DNA from: Winogradskyella vidalii
GTDB lineage: Bacteria; Bacteroidota; Bacteroidia; Flavobacteriales; Flavobacteriaceae
NCBI RefSeq assembly: GCF_013403955.1
Contig: NZ_JABFDG010000001.1
Location: 248,001 to 312,000, forward strand
DNA length: 64,000 nt
Direction: 5' to 3'
The notes below the pieces were generated by a model, which saw only the letters and a list, made by a program, of their open reading frames with translations, did not search any database and was not told the origin of the DNA. Both the position numbers and the translations under genes were made by a program. Positions 37,791 to 47,303 of this stretch are shown here, piece by piece (the first letter of the stretch is position 1; every line of letters starts with the position of its first letter).

Positions 37791-39314
37791 CTATTCTGTA
37801 ATTATTTTAAAGCAAATAGCCGATTGATTTGGAATGTTTTTAAAATCATATGCAATAGCCAAACCCTCTTTGTTTCGGTTCCAGCTGATGATTTCATCGC
37901 TACCTAACAACTGTATCTCTTTTATATTGTTTTGTAAAAGCCCATCTTGCTTTAACATCTTAATCAAAATATCTTCTGTTGGTGGTGCTAGTAGAAAAGC
38001 GTAAAGATTTCCATCTTTTGTGGTAAAACGAATGTCTTTTTCTGAGAATGGCTTTAAATTCTCACCAGCGCGTTTTGTCACAATTTCTAAAGGACCTTCC
38101 CCAAAAGTTTTCCAAGGTCTAGTATTGTAAATACCGTCTTGATTCATTTTGACAAAGGCACCAAAGTCACTAAGCATTTTTATTTGATTTTCAGGAATCG
38201 TACCATCGCCTTTTAACGCCAAATTAATCATTACAATACCATTTTTACTAATGGCATCAATAGCATTACCAATTAAAACATCTAATGACATTTTAGTGAA
38301 AGCATCTTTTCTGTAAAACCAGCTTCCAGATAAATCGGTTGCCCATATCCATGGATGCTCTTGTTGTTCCCCAAACATTCCGCGTTCTAAGTTATACGTA
38401 AATGCAGCTTTATTCTCTTTAGCATTTTTAAAGGATAAGACAGTGGTTTGTTTGCCGTTATTCTCTTTTAAATCCCTATTTAAATACTCTGAAAATAATT
38501 TAACACCCAATCCTTTTCCTGTTTTTATAGTTGGATAAGGCGAGTCGTTATTAAACATATCTGGATCGTATTTCTCTATTAAATCACAAGACCGCTTGTA
38601 CCAATGTTCGTTCCAACTATCTTGACTCGCGAATTCTTTAGTGTCATAATCCATATTAAAGAATTCCCATTCTGGTGTGCCTTTTTTCTGAAATTTCCGA
38701 GCCGTTCTAAAAAAGCGAGGCGACCAATATAAGTGTGTAGATACTCCAAATTTTAAATCATGTTTAAAGGCCGCATCTTTCCATTCTCTAAGGATATCTT
38801 TCTTTGGCCCCATTTTAACCGAATTCCAAGGAAAGAAGGAATCATACATGTCAAAATTATCGTGATGTGTGGCCACAGGCATTATAAAACGAGCTCCAGA
38901 TGCTTTAACGAACTGTACAATCTTATCGGCATCAAAATTTTCAGCTTTAAAGTCTGCTATAAATTTTTCGTAACCAAATTCTGAAGGAGGTCCATAGCGT
39001 TCCGTATGCCATTTGGTTAATCTTACGGTTCGCAGTCTGTCTGGTTCATTTCTAGCATCATAATCTTCATCACCATACATTCTTCTTCCGTAGTGCGATC
39101 CATCTTCAACTCTGTTTTCGTCTATTGAAGACGGAATTCCCCAGTGCATCCAAACGCCAATTTTACCATCTTGGAACCATTCTGGTACCTGATAATTCTC
39201 AGCCATAGATTTCCAATTCGCATCAATCACTTTGTCAGCCGACTTAGTTTGTCCGAAAACAAAACAAGTACTTAATGTAAAAAAGAGGTTGATTATAAGC
39301 TTTTCTATAGACAT
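37791..39314 (-). CDS. Divergent GH29 alpha-L-fucosidase
   Basis: This exported enzyme has 507 residues and a signal peptide of about 21 residues ending VFGQ. IGVWMHWGIPS, ARFIMPVATHHDNF and an EKYDPDMFNNDSPYP loop identify a GH29-type barrel. The usual WFDG nucleophile motif is replaced here by MFNND. Asp257 aligns with the nucleophile, so catalysis could be retained with a changed pocket. The C-terminal beta-sandwich runs from about 400. It is the first gene of the long minus-strand operon and diverges from the TonB receptor gene at 39531. Specificity for a sulfated or substituted fucose is an inference from the loop change. Confidence 0.8.
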   Translation of the reverse strand: MSIEKLIINLFFTLSTCFVFGQTKSADKVIDANWKSMAENYQVPEWFQDGKIGVWMHWGIPSSIDENRVEDGSHYGRRMYGDEDYDARNEPDRLRTVRLTKWHTERYGPPSEFGYEKFIADFKAENFDADKIVQFVKASGARFIMPVATHHDNFDMYDSFFPWNSVKMGPKKDILREWKDAAFKHDLKFGVSTHLYWSPRFFRTARKFQKKGTPEWEFFNMDYDTKEFASQDSWNEHWYKRSCDLIEKYDPDMFNNDSPYPTIKTGKGLGVKLFSEYLNRDLKENNGKQTTVLSFKNAKENKAAFTYNLERGMFGEQQEHPWIWATDLSGSWFYRKDAFTKMSLDVLIGNAIDAISKNGIVMINLALKGDGTIPENQIKMLSDFGAFVKMNQDGIYNTRPWKTFGEGPLEIVTKRAGENLKPFSEKDIRFTTKDGNLYAFLLAPPTEDILIKMLKQDGLLQNNIKEIQLLGSDEIISWNRNKEGLAIAYDFKNIPNQSAICFKIITE

Positions 39315-39530
39315 CTGAGTTCATTTATCGTATACATACAAATTAACCATTTACTTATTTAGTAAGGCTTCTCTATTCTGTCATTTTTTTGCTGTAAAAA
39401 ATCAAATGTATTGACATAGCTGTGTTCTTAGTGGTTGTGGTTGAAATGAGAAAATTTTAAAAGGAACTGAGCAAGCTAATTTATCTTATTTGATACATAT
39501 TTGTAATCGCACAAACTAACTCATCATGTC

Positions 39531-42500
39531 ATGAAAAAAAATAAAACTAAAAGCTTATTGTTTTTGATTCTGCTCCAATGCTTTATTGGTTTTGCTCAAG
39601 AACAAATTATTACAGGTAAAGTTACAGATGAAAATAATATCCCTTTACCAGGAGCAAGTATTATAGAAAAAGGCACTAAAAATGGTGCGACGACTAATAT
39701 GGAGGGAGAATATACTATCCTACTAAAGAATGTTGATGCTGTATTAGAGTTTTACTATTTAGGTTTTAAGTCTGTAGAATATTCTACAACAGGAAAAACT
39801 ATTATCAATGTTCAGATGTTAGCTGACGCTGAGTCTTTAAATGAAGTCGTTATTAATATAGGAATACGTGCTTCGCATTTAGCTGAAGTAAGAGCTAAAA
39901 GAGATGCTGCTACTGTAATAGAAGCTATTACGCCAGAAGATATTGGGGATTTTTCAGACACCAACGCAGCAGATGCTTTGCAAAGAGTTGCAGGAGTACA
40001 AATAGAAAGAGATGTTGATGGGGTGTCTGGAGATAGAGTTTCTATTAGAGGTATAGGGCCACAATTTGTTGGTGTAACAGTGAATGGTCGTACACCTTTA
40101 TCTGCAGGTAATGAAGGCAAGTCTGATTTTAGAAAGTTTAATTTAAATGTTATCCCTACCGAAATTATTTCAGGAGCAAGAATTCATAAGACAGCTCAGG
40201 CTAAAGAAGTTACAACGAATATTGGAGGTTCTGTAGATTTTCAAACTATAAGACCGTTAGACGCAAGATATAGAAAGAAGAATTATTTTGCCAGTATAAA
40301 TCTAAGAGGCGCATCTAATACACCAATTGATGAACTTGATTTTGGTCAAAGGTTTTCAGGTGTTTATGGAACGAAAATAAATGATAAACTGGGTATTGCT
40401 GTATCAGTTATTTATGCTGATGAAGACAATATAAAAGATGAATCCTCATTAAGAGGAATTACACAGGGTATAAATCTTACGGATGAAAATGGGACAGAGT
40501 ATTCTGATGTAATTGTGGGAAGAACCATTAATAATTCATTGTTAAGAAAAAATGAAGAGCGTTTTGCAACATCTGCAGCTATACAATGGCGACCAATAAA
40601 AGAAATAGATATGGTATTAGACTATACCCGAACAACTGTAGAAGCTAATTCGGATAGACAGCAATTTCAGATAGGTTTGGGTAATACAGGAGGTACTCAA
40701 TTATTAGGAGGAAACCATATTTTTGATGAAGGAGATCTTGATTTCAATGGAAATATATTAACGTATATAAGTCCTTCTTCAGAGGACAATGCTAGGACTA
40801 CCATCACAAATGCAAATCAATTTTATGATAATCACTCAACCAATAATATAGTTGGTTTAAATACAACATTAAAACCAATAAATAAATTAAAAATCATTTC
40901 AGATATTTCGTATTCAGATTTAGATTTTTTTCAAAATTTAACACAAATAACTCATAGAGTTCAAGGACGTAACGGAGGATATGATCAAACAAGTTTGGAT
41001 ATTGATTTGAGAGGGGAACTTCCTGATTTTGGATTACCCGCAGAGGCTTTTGATCCAGCTTCTTTCGACCTTAATAGAGTTTCACGCAGACTTATTAAAA
41101 CTAAAGGGTATAATTATGCTACAAAATTTGATTTTGAATATGAGTTAGATAAAAAATCAAAAATAACTTTTGGAACTAGGTATGCGGTAACTGATTTTGA
41201 AGCTAGACAAACAACTTCCTCACATACTGATAGTGATCAATTAAGTGGTCTGTATGGAGGTATTGTTGCGGAACTAAATGAAAGTGGCGCTTACAGTGAT
41301 CTTTTAGGGGAGATTACAGGCGTAGGTTTTAATGAAGGCAATGTTGCTGGTTTGGAAAACGGATGGGTTAAAGTCCCTGGGCAAGCAGTACTAGATTTAT
41401 TACCAGGGTATGCTGACATCGATGGAGGAAGTATTTTTGATTTTGATATAGATTTAAAAGACGTAGAGGCAGAAGAAAATAATTTAGGTTTTGATGCTAG
41501 AAGATCTTATGGTGCGAATGAATCTAGTACCGATTTTTATACACAAATGGACGTTAAGACAGCGCTTTTTAAGCTACCTGTAAGTTTTAATTTTGGAGTT
41601 AGAGCTGTAAGAACACAAAATAAATCAAGAGGATTTAGTGGAGTAACATTTGAAGATGCAGATACTGGTGATGATATTGAGGAGTTTTCAACAGATAATT
41701 TTTACTATGAAGTAGAAACTTCAAGATGGGACGTATTACCTAGTTTTAATGCCAATTTATCATTAAAAAGAAATTTGAAGTTGAGATTAAGTGCTTATAG
41801 AGGTGTTTCAAGACCAAAGTTTGTGGATCTAATTCCAAACAATGAGATTACTTTTCTAACCAATATTGATCCTGTAGATGCAGCAGACTTAGCTAATTCG
41901 GGATTAAGAGGAACTATTGTTTCTGGTAACCCTGACTTAAAACCTTATACAGCATGGATGTATGATGCTACTTTAGAGTTTTATACTAATAACGGAGGTG
42001 CTTTTATTTTTAGTGCTTTTTATAAAGATCTTAAAAATTACATAGTAAAAGCAGTAACACCAGATCAAACATATCCAGGGGAAGAATTATTAGGAATAGC
42101 ATTACCTGATGGCACAGGTGATACAGATGATTTAACTGGTTTGTTATTTGATATAACCACACCAATAAACATTACTGATGGCCAAATTTATGGTTTTGAA
42201 GTGGGTCTTAATCAACACCTTTCTTTTTTACCTGGTTTTGCAAAAGATTTTGGTATTAAAGCTAATTATTCTTACGTAGAGAGTGAATTTGATGGAGATT
42301 TAGGGGAGCAAGCTGATGGTTTTCCTGGTACAGCTAAGCATAATGCTAATGGAACTTTGTATTATGAGCGATCTGGTTTTTCTTTAAGGTTTACGGCAGC
42401 TTATAGAGGCGATTACCTGAGTAATTTAGGCGCTATCGGTGGAAATACACGTGCAGATGAACCACACTATACTGAAGGAAGCACAACCCTTGGGATTACC

Positions 42501-42662
42501 CTTAGAAAGAGATTATTAAATAAAAAATTACAACTTAGTGCAGGAGTATCTAACCTTACAGGTGAGGATATTCGCAGGTTTCAAGGAGGTGATACTCGAA
42601 ATTTTTCAGCTTACTATGGTAGAAATCCTATTTGGAAATTTACGATGAGATATAGGTTTTAA
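39531..42662 (+). CDS. TonB-dependent receptor without a SusD partner
   Basis: This outer-membrane receptor has 1043 residues and a signal peptide of about 22 residues. A carboxypeptidase-regulatory-like domain (about 25-105), a plug (about 115-245, with ALQRVAGVQIERD and VSIRGIGPQFV) and a beta-barrel ending in MRYRF follow. The plug signature resembles the TonB receptor class that works without SusD. No SusD gene follows it; the next gene is a GH29. It probably imports the oligosaccharides released by the surface enzymes. It opens the plus-strand operon to 50607, with a 216-base divergent gap to the GH29 gene at 39314, which probably holds both promoters. Confidence 0.88.
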   Translation: MKKNKTKSLLFLILLQCFIGFAQEQIITGKVTDENNIPLPGASIIEKGTKNGATTNMEGEYTILLKNVDAVLEFYYLGFKSVEYSTTGKTIINVQMLADAESLNEVVINIGIRASHLAEVRAKRDAATVIEAITPEDIGDFSDTNAADALQRVAGVQIERDVDGVSGDRVSIRGIGPQFVGVTVNGRTPLSAGNEGKSDFRKFNLNVIPTEIISGARIHKTAQAKEVTTNIGGSVDFQTIRPLDARYRKKNYFASINLRGASNTPIDELDFGQRFSGVYGTKINDKLGIAVSVIYADEDNIKDESSLRGITQGINLTDENGTEYSDVIVGRTINNSLLRKNEERFATSAAIQWRPIKEIDMVLDYTRTTVEANSDRQQFQIGLGNTGGTQLLGGNHIFDEGDLDFNGNILTYISPSSEDNARTTITNANQFYDNHSTNNIVGLNTTLKPINKLKIISDISYSDLDFFQNLTQITHRVQGRNGGYDQTSLDIDLRGELPDFGLPAEAFDPASFDLNRVSRRLIKTKGYNYATKFDFEYELDKKSKITFGTRYAVTDFEARQTTSSHTDSDQLSGLYGGIVAELNESGAYSDLLGEITGVGFNEGNVAGLENGWVKVPGQAVLDLLPGYADIDGGSIFDFDIDLKDVEAEENNLGFDARRSYGANESSTDFYTQMDVKTALFKLPVSFNFGVRAVRTQNKSRGFSGVTFEDADTGDDIEEFSTDNFYYEVETSRWDVLPSFNANLSLKRNLKLRLSAYRGVSRPKFVDLIPNNEITFLTNIDPVDAADLANSGLRGTIVSGNPDLKPYTAWMYDATLEFYTNNGGAFIFSAFYKDLKNYIVKAVTPDQTYPGEELLGIALPDGTGDTDDLTGLLFDITTPINITDGQIYGFEVGLNQHLSFLPGFAKDFGIKANYSYVESEFDGDLGEQADGFPGTAKHNANGTLYYERSGFSLRFTAAYRGDYLSNLGAIGGNTRADEPHYTEGSTTLGITLRKRLLNKKLQLSAGVSNLTGEDIRRFQGGDTRNFSAYYGRNPIWKFTMRYRF

Positions 42663-42785
42663 TAATAATTATTGAGAATCATTGGGTAGATTACTTCAAA
42701 TGACTCTCAAGACTATAACGATGCCATAAATATTAAAAGTCTAGAAAAGACTTATAAAAGTTTTACAATTAATAATAGTACGTAT

Positions 42786-44576
42786 ATGTTTAAGAATAGA
42801 TGTTTTATAGTTTCCGTTTTACTAATCTTAATTAGTGTTTTGGACATACATTCTCAAGAGAAGGATAAAAAAGGCATGGAAGAAATGTGGGGTGAAACTA
42901 GTGTTACTGGTGATGCCTTAAAAAGTGGAAAAGCAAAGTTGTTTGATGAAGGCAACTACGGGATGTTTATTCACTGGGGATTGTTTTCAAACTTAGGAGG
43001 CGTTTGGGAAGATAAAACCTATTACGGTATTGGCGAATGGTTAATGAGCAAACGTGTGGCCGATATTTCTCCAGAAGACTATATGGAAACTGCCAAAACG
43101 TTTAATCCAACAGAGTTTGATGCCAAGCAGATTGCACAATTGGCAAAAGATGCTGGTATGAAATATATTATCATTACCAGTAAACATCACGAAGGCTTTG
43201 CGATGTTCGACTCTGAAGCGAGCGATTTTAATATTGTAGATGCCACACCATTTGGTAGAGATCCAATGCACGAGTTATCGGCAGCTTGTAAAGAATTAGG
43301 GTTGGGATTCGGCTTTTATTATTCGCATAATCAAGATTGGACAGCTCCAGGAGGAACTAGAGGTCCTGAGGTTGATGAGCATGGAAACAAAATGGACTTT
43401 AAAGATTACTTCTATAATAAGTGTAAACCTCAGGTCAAAGAAATATGTACCAATTATGGTGATATAGATTTCGTATGGTTTGATACGCCTGGAGACATGC
43501 CAAAAGAATACGTCGTAGAACTAGCCGATATGGTAAGAGAATTACAGCCAAACGCGATGATGTGTAGTAGAGTTGGTTATGGTATGGGCGATTATGCGAG
43601 CATTGGTGATATGGAAGTGCCAACGAGAAATGTTGAAGGCCTTTGGGAAACTGCTGATACCAATAATGATTCTTGGTCTTACGCTTGGTATGATAACAAT
43701 TTTAAAAGTCCTAAGAAAATCCTAGGTCGCGTTATTGAAACCGTCGCTAGAGGAGGTACCTATTTATTTAATGTTGGTCCGGATAGTACTGGTGCGATTC
43801 CTAGTATTGGTATAGAATTTTTACAAGAGTCTGGACGTTGGATACAAAAATATCCACAGGTTATTTATGATGCAGGGAGTTCGCCTTGGGGTTTTGCATT
43901 GCCTTGGGGAGATGTCACTACCAATGATAAATCACTTTATTTATCTGTAAGCGAATGGCCAACTAATGGGAAGTTATACTTACCTGGATTAAAATCAAAA
44001 GTAAAAAAAATCTCACTTCTAGATGGCGACAAAAGTAGTCCTCTTAACTATACAAAAGATAACGATTGGTTAGTAATCGAAGTGCCTTATAAAGCACCAG
44101 AGGAATTAATATCTGTAATTGAAGTGCAACTTAAAACATCAGAGTCAGTTGTAGAAACAAACATAGGTGTTTACCCCAATGTACCGACCCGATTATTAAC
44201 CGAATTTGGAGAGGTTGAAGGCGCAGAACAAAAAAATGTGCGTTGGATGGAAAAATTTGGTGAATGGAAACATGCATACCAAGTAAACAATTGGGAAGAA
44301 AACGGCACCGTGACTTGGGAAGTAAATGTTCAAGAAGCAGGCTATTATTATTTAGATTTAGAATACAAGGGGGAAGGGCGTTTAGTTTGGAATACCACCA
44401 CAGATGAAGGTGTTAAGGTACAAAACCAACAAGCTGCAACCGATAAATACGCATATCGCAGAATGGGAATTTTAGAATTTAAAACGGCCGGGAATCATAC
44501 TATTAAAACGTCATTAGTAGAAGGTGATTCAAAAACATCAAGTTTAAAGTCTATTAAAATTTTGCCAATAAAGTAA
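42786..44576 (+). CDS. GH29 alpha-L-fucosidase with C-terminal beta module
   Basis: This exported enzyme has 596 residues and a signal peptide of about 23 residues ending IHSQ. The barrel has YGMFIHWGLFSNLGG, KYIIITSKHHEGF and DFVWFDTPG, with Asp233 as the predicted nucleophile. ARGGTYLFNVGPDS gives the GH29 C-terminal barrel signature. After the first C-terminal beta-sandwich (to about 460), another ~135-residue module with WEVNVQEAGYYYLDLEYKG resembles a carbohydrate-binding beta-sandwich. It lies between the receptor and the third GHL15/GH168-like gene, so it likely trims oligosaccharides taken up by that receptor. Confidence 0.92.
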   Translation: MFKNRCFIVSVLLILISVLDIHSQEKDKKGMEEMWGETSVTGDALKSGKAKLFDEGNYGMFIHWGLFSNLGGVWEDKTYYGIGEWLMSKRVADISPEDYMETAKTFNPTEFDAKQIAQLAKDAGMKYIIITSKHHEGFAMFDSEASDFNIVDATPFGRDPMHELSAACKELGLGFGFYYSHNQDWTAPGGTRGPEVDEHGNKMDFKDYFYNKCKPQVKEICTNYGDIDFVWFDTPGDMPKEYVVELADMVRELQPNAMMCSRVGYGMGDYASIGDMEVPTRNVEGLWETADTNNDSWSYAWYDNNFKSPKKILGRVIETVARGGTYLFNVGPDSTGAIPSIGIEFLQESGRWIQKYPQVIYDAGSSPWGFALPWGDVTTNDKSLYLSVSEWPTNGKLYLPGLKSKVKKISLLDGDKSSPLNYTKDNDWLVIEVPYKAPEELISVIEVQLKTSESVVETNIGVYPNVPTRLLTEFGEVEGAEQKNVRWMEKFGEWKHAYQVNNWEENGTVTWEVNVQEAGYYYLDLEYKGEGRLVWNTTTDEGVKVQNQQAATDKYAYRRMGILEFKTAGNHTIKTSLVEGDSKTSSLKSIKILPIK

Positions 44577-44586
44577 TTATAGTATC

Positions 44587-45741
44587 ATGAAGTTAGCCCT
44601 TTTAAATAAAAGTTTGTTTTTAGTCAGTTTGTTTCTATTACAAGCAGCCTTCTCACAAAGCGATAAGCATTATCCAAAATTTAGTTGGGATAAAGTGCCT
44701 GTAGCGTTCCACTTCGGAAAAAAAGGCGACCTTTTAACTAAATCTGAAGCGAAATTTATAGCGTCTCATTCTAACTTCACTGTATTAGAAAAGGCACATG
44801 GTTTTCCAAAATATAAATATTCAGAAGAAGCTATTGCAGCTGATGCAAAAGTGCTAAAGGATTTAAATCCCGACATGAAAGTCGTATTCTACTGGAATGC
44901 TTTTTTAGATTATAATATGTATAAAGCGCATGAAGATTATCAAACAAAATCAGATTGGTGGCTTAAAACAACAACAGGTGAACTAGATTTAAAAGATGGT
45001 AAATTAAAACGCTATGATTTATCTCATCCCGAACTTAGAGATTGGTGGTCTGATATTGCGTTAGACAATTTAAAGAATGAAAACATTGATGGCGTTTTCT
45101 TTGATGCCTTAGTTCAGGTTACAAATCCAGGTAATAAACGCTTATGGGGAACTGAAAAATTTGATGCCATTCAGCAAGGGTTAAAAGATTTAATAAAAGA
45201 AACTAGAGCTAAAATTGGTGAAGAAAAGTTAATCGTTTATAACGGTATACGTTCAACACCTGTTAGAAATAGTGGTAATGATTTTCCGGATTCTACAGAT
45301 GCCATTATGATTGAGCATTTTGGATATTTTAATAGCAAAACGAAAGAGAGTATGCTTCAAGATATTCAAGAGATGGAAAAAGCAGGTAAGAGCGGTAAAA
45401 TTGTAGTGTTTAAGACTTGGCCAGAAAATGCATGGGTAAACAAAGGGTTTATGGCTAAATCTGATAAAGAAAAAGCGGAAATTTCTAAAGAACACTTAAC
45501 GTTTGCCTTGGCTTCTTTTTTAGCTGGTGCACAAAAACATTCGTATATTATCTATAATTGGGGATATCGCTTAAATATGGGGTCACTTTTATGGTATCCA
45601 GAATTTGATAAACCATTAGGAAAGCCTTTAAACGAGATGCAAGTTGATGATTGGATTTTAACCAGAAATTATGAGCATGCCAGTATTTGGGTCGATTTAG
45701 AAAACAAGAAAGCTACCATTGATTGGAAAAAACAAAGCTAA
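44587..45741 (+). CDS. Putative glycoside hydrolase (GHL15/GH168-like), third copy
   Basis: This exported protein has 384 residues and a signal peptide of about 24 residues ending AAFSQ; unlike its two paralogues it lacks a lipobox. Asp173 in DGVFFDALV and Glu243 in AIMIEHFGYF align with the acid pairs of 22201 and 36573. The sequence NLNPDMKVVFYWN-like DLNPDMKVVFYWN and the terminal TRNYEHASIWVDLENKKATI match the family. It follows the GH29 gene by 10 bases and precedes a sulfatase by 4 bases. Absence of the lipid anchor suggests a soluble periplasmic location and hence a different step. The family label is tentative. Confidence 0.6.
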   Translation: MKLALLNKSLFLVSLFLLQAAFSQSDKHYPKFSWDKVPVAFHFGKKGDLLTKSEAKFIASHSNFTVLEKAHGFPKYKYSEEAIAADAKVLKDLNPDMKVVFYWNAFLDYNMYKAHEDYQTKSDWWLKTTTGELDLKDGKLKRYDLSHPELRDWWSDIALDNLKNENIDGVFFDALVQVTNPGNKRLWGTEKFDAIQQGLKDLIKETRAKIGEEKLIVYNGIRSTPVRNSGNDFPDSTDAIMIEHFGYFNSKTKESMLQDIQEMEKAGKSGKIVVFKTWPENAWVNKGFMAKSDKEKAEISKEHLTFALASFLAGAQKHSYIIYNWGYRLNMGSLLWYPEFDKPLGKPLNEMQVDDWILTRNYEHASIWVDLENKKATIDWKKQS

Positions 45742-45745
45742 AACA

Positions 45746-47296
45746 ATGAAGATTAGCACCTACTTTTATTTTTTAATGTTGGTGTGCTTAACAGCCTGTC
45801 AACAACCAACGCAACAAACAAAACCAACGACTAAGGATAATAAACCCAACATCATTATATTCTATGCTGATGATATGGGTTATGGAGATTTGGCGATTCA
45901 AAATCCACAATCTAAAATTCCAACACCTAATTTAGACCAACTTGCTAGAGAAGGTCTACTCATGACAGATGCTCATAGTTCTTCTGGTGTTTGTACGCCA
46001 AGTCGGTACGCCTTATTATCTGGTCGATACCATTGGAGAGATTTTAATGATATCGTACATGCCATGGGAGAATCTGTGTTTAAAGAAAATCAGGTGACTT
46101 TACCTCGAATTCTTAAAAATAACGGTTATCACACAGCAGCCATTGGGAAATGGCATTTGGGTTGGAACTGGGAATCCATCAGAAAAAAAGAGATTACTGA
46201 AAAAATAAAAGCGAAACACGGAAAGAGGGACGTCGAAATTTGGCCAGCTCAGGCTTACGATTGGAATCTACCTATTCCTAATGGCCCCTTATCTATAGGC
46301 TTTGATTCTTATTTTGGCGATGGCACCATTAATTTTCCACCTTATACTTGGATTGAAAATGATAAGGTTACAGAAGCACCAACAATAACGCTAGAACACC
46401 CCAAGAAAGAATTTGCCCTAGAAGGAAACTGGGAGCTAAGACCAGGCCCAGCAGTTAAAGATTGGGATTTTTATAACGTTTTACCAACAGTCACAAGTTC
46501 TGCAGTAAACTTTATTAAAAAACAAGAAAACGTAGAAAAACCATTCTTTTTATATCTGCCTTTTCCTTCGCCACATGCACCTATAATTCCAAACGAAGCA
46601 TTTAGAGGAAAAAGTAAAGCAGGCCCTTATGGCGATTTCGTATATCAAACAGATGATGCTATAGGTCAGGTTTTAGAAGCTTTAAAAGCTATTGATGCAG
46701 ACGAGAATACCATTGTCATCTTTACTTCAGATAATGGCTCGGAGCGGTATGCTTACGACCGAATTAAAAATTATGATCATGATAGTTCGCGTCCATTTAG
46801 AGGCGTAAAAAGAGATATCTACGAAGGTGGACATCATGTGCCGTTTATTGTAAAATGGCCAAATAAAATAAAACCAGGGACTACAAGCTCTCAGTTATTT
46901 AGTCAAATTGATATTCTAAATACCTTAGCATCTATTACAAATAGTGATTTACCAAAAGGGTTTCAACATGATAGTTATAATTTTTCTAAGTTGTGGTTGG
47001 AAGAAAATAATAAGGTTGTAAGAGCGAATATTATTCATAATACATTTACACCCAAATATGCCGTTAGAAAAGGAGATTGGCTGTATATCAATAACAAAAA
47101 TGGTTATCACGCTAGAATACCAGAATGGTTTGAAGAAGGAAAACGTTTTGCAACCGCTAAGGATACTGTACAGCTCTTTAATCTTAAAGACGATATTGGT
47201 CAAACCACAAATTTAGCAAGTCAATTTCCAGAGAAAGTCAAGGAGTTGGCAATAGAATTGCGTAATCAACAGAAAACAGAAACGTTTAAAAATTAA
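45746..47296 (+). CDS. S1 sulfatase lipoprotein
   Basis: This lipoprotein sulfatase has 516 residues from the ATG at 45746. A TTG extension to 45719 would overlap the previous gene and lies before the signal peptide. The lipobox is LTACQQ (Cys18). ADDMGYGD with DD at 42-43, Cys83 in CTPSR, GKWHLGW, SPHAP and TSDNGSE are the catalytic signatures. It belongs to the SSxVCTPSRY group. The start is 4 bases after the previous stop, indicating translational coupling with the GHL15/GH168-like gene. It probably removes sulfate from products of that enzyme; this is inferred. Confidence 0.9.
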   Translation: MKISTYFYFLMLVCLTACQQPTQQTKPTTKDNKPNIIIFYADDMGYGDLAIQNPQSKIPTPNLDQLAREGLLMTDAHSSSGVCTPSRYALLSGRYHWRDFNDIVHAMGESVFKENQVTLPRILKNNGYHTAAIGKWHLGWNWESIRKKEITEKIKAKHGKRDVEIWPAQAYDWNLPIPNGPLSIGFDSYFGDGTINFPPYTWIENDKVTEAPTITLEHPKKEFALEGNWELRPGPAVKDWDFYNVLPTVTSSAVNFIKKQENVEKPFFLYLPFPSPHAPIIPNEAFRGKSKAGPYGDFVYQTDDAIGQVLEALKAIDADENTIVIFTSDNGSERYAYDRIKNYDHDSSRPFRGVKRDIYEGGHHVPFIVKWPNKIKPGTTSSQLFSQIDILNTLASITNSDLPKGFQHDSYNFSKLWLEENNKVVRANIIHNTFTPKYAVRKGDWLYINNKNGYHARIPEWFEEGKRFATAKDTVQLFNLKDDIGQTTNLASQFPEKVKELAIELRNQQKTETFKN

Positions 47297-47303
47297 TTCC
47301 ATA

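Noticed and set aside
39481..39510. CATATTTG before the TonB receptor as a -7 box
   Set aside because: It has one mismatch to TAnnTTTG and no TTTG at the expected upstream distance.
45719..45745. Upstream TTG start for the sulfatase at 45746
   Set aside because: It lies within the previous gene and the ATG at 45746 directly precedes the lipoprotein signal.
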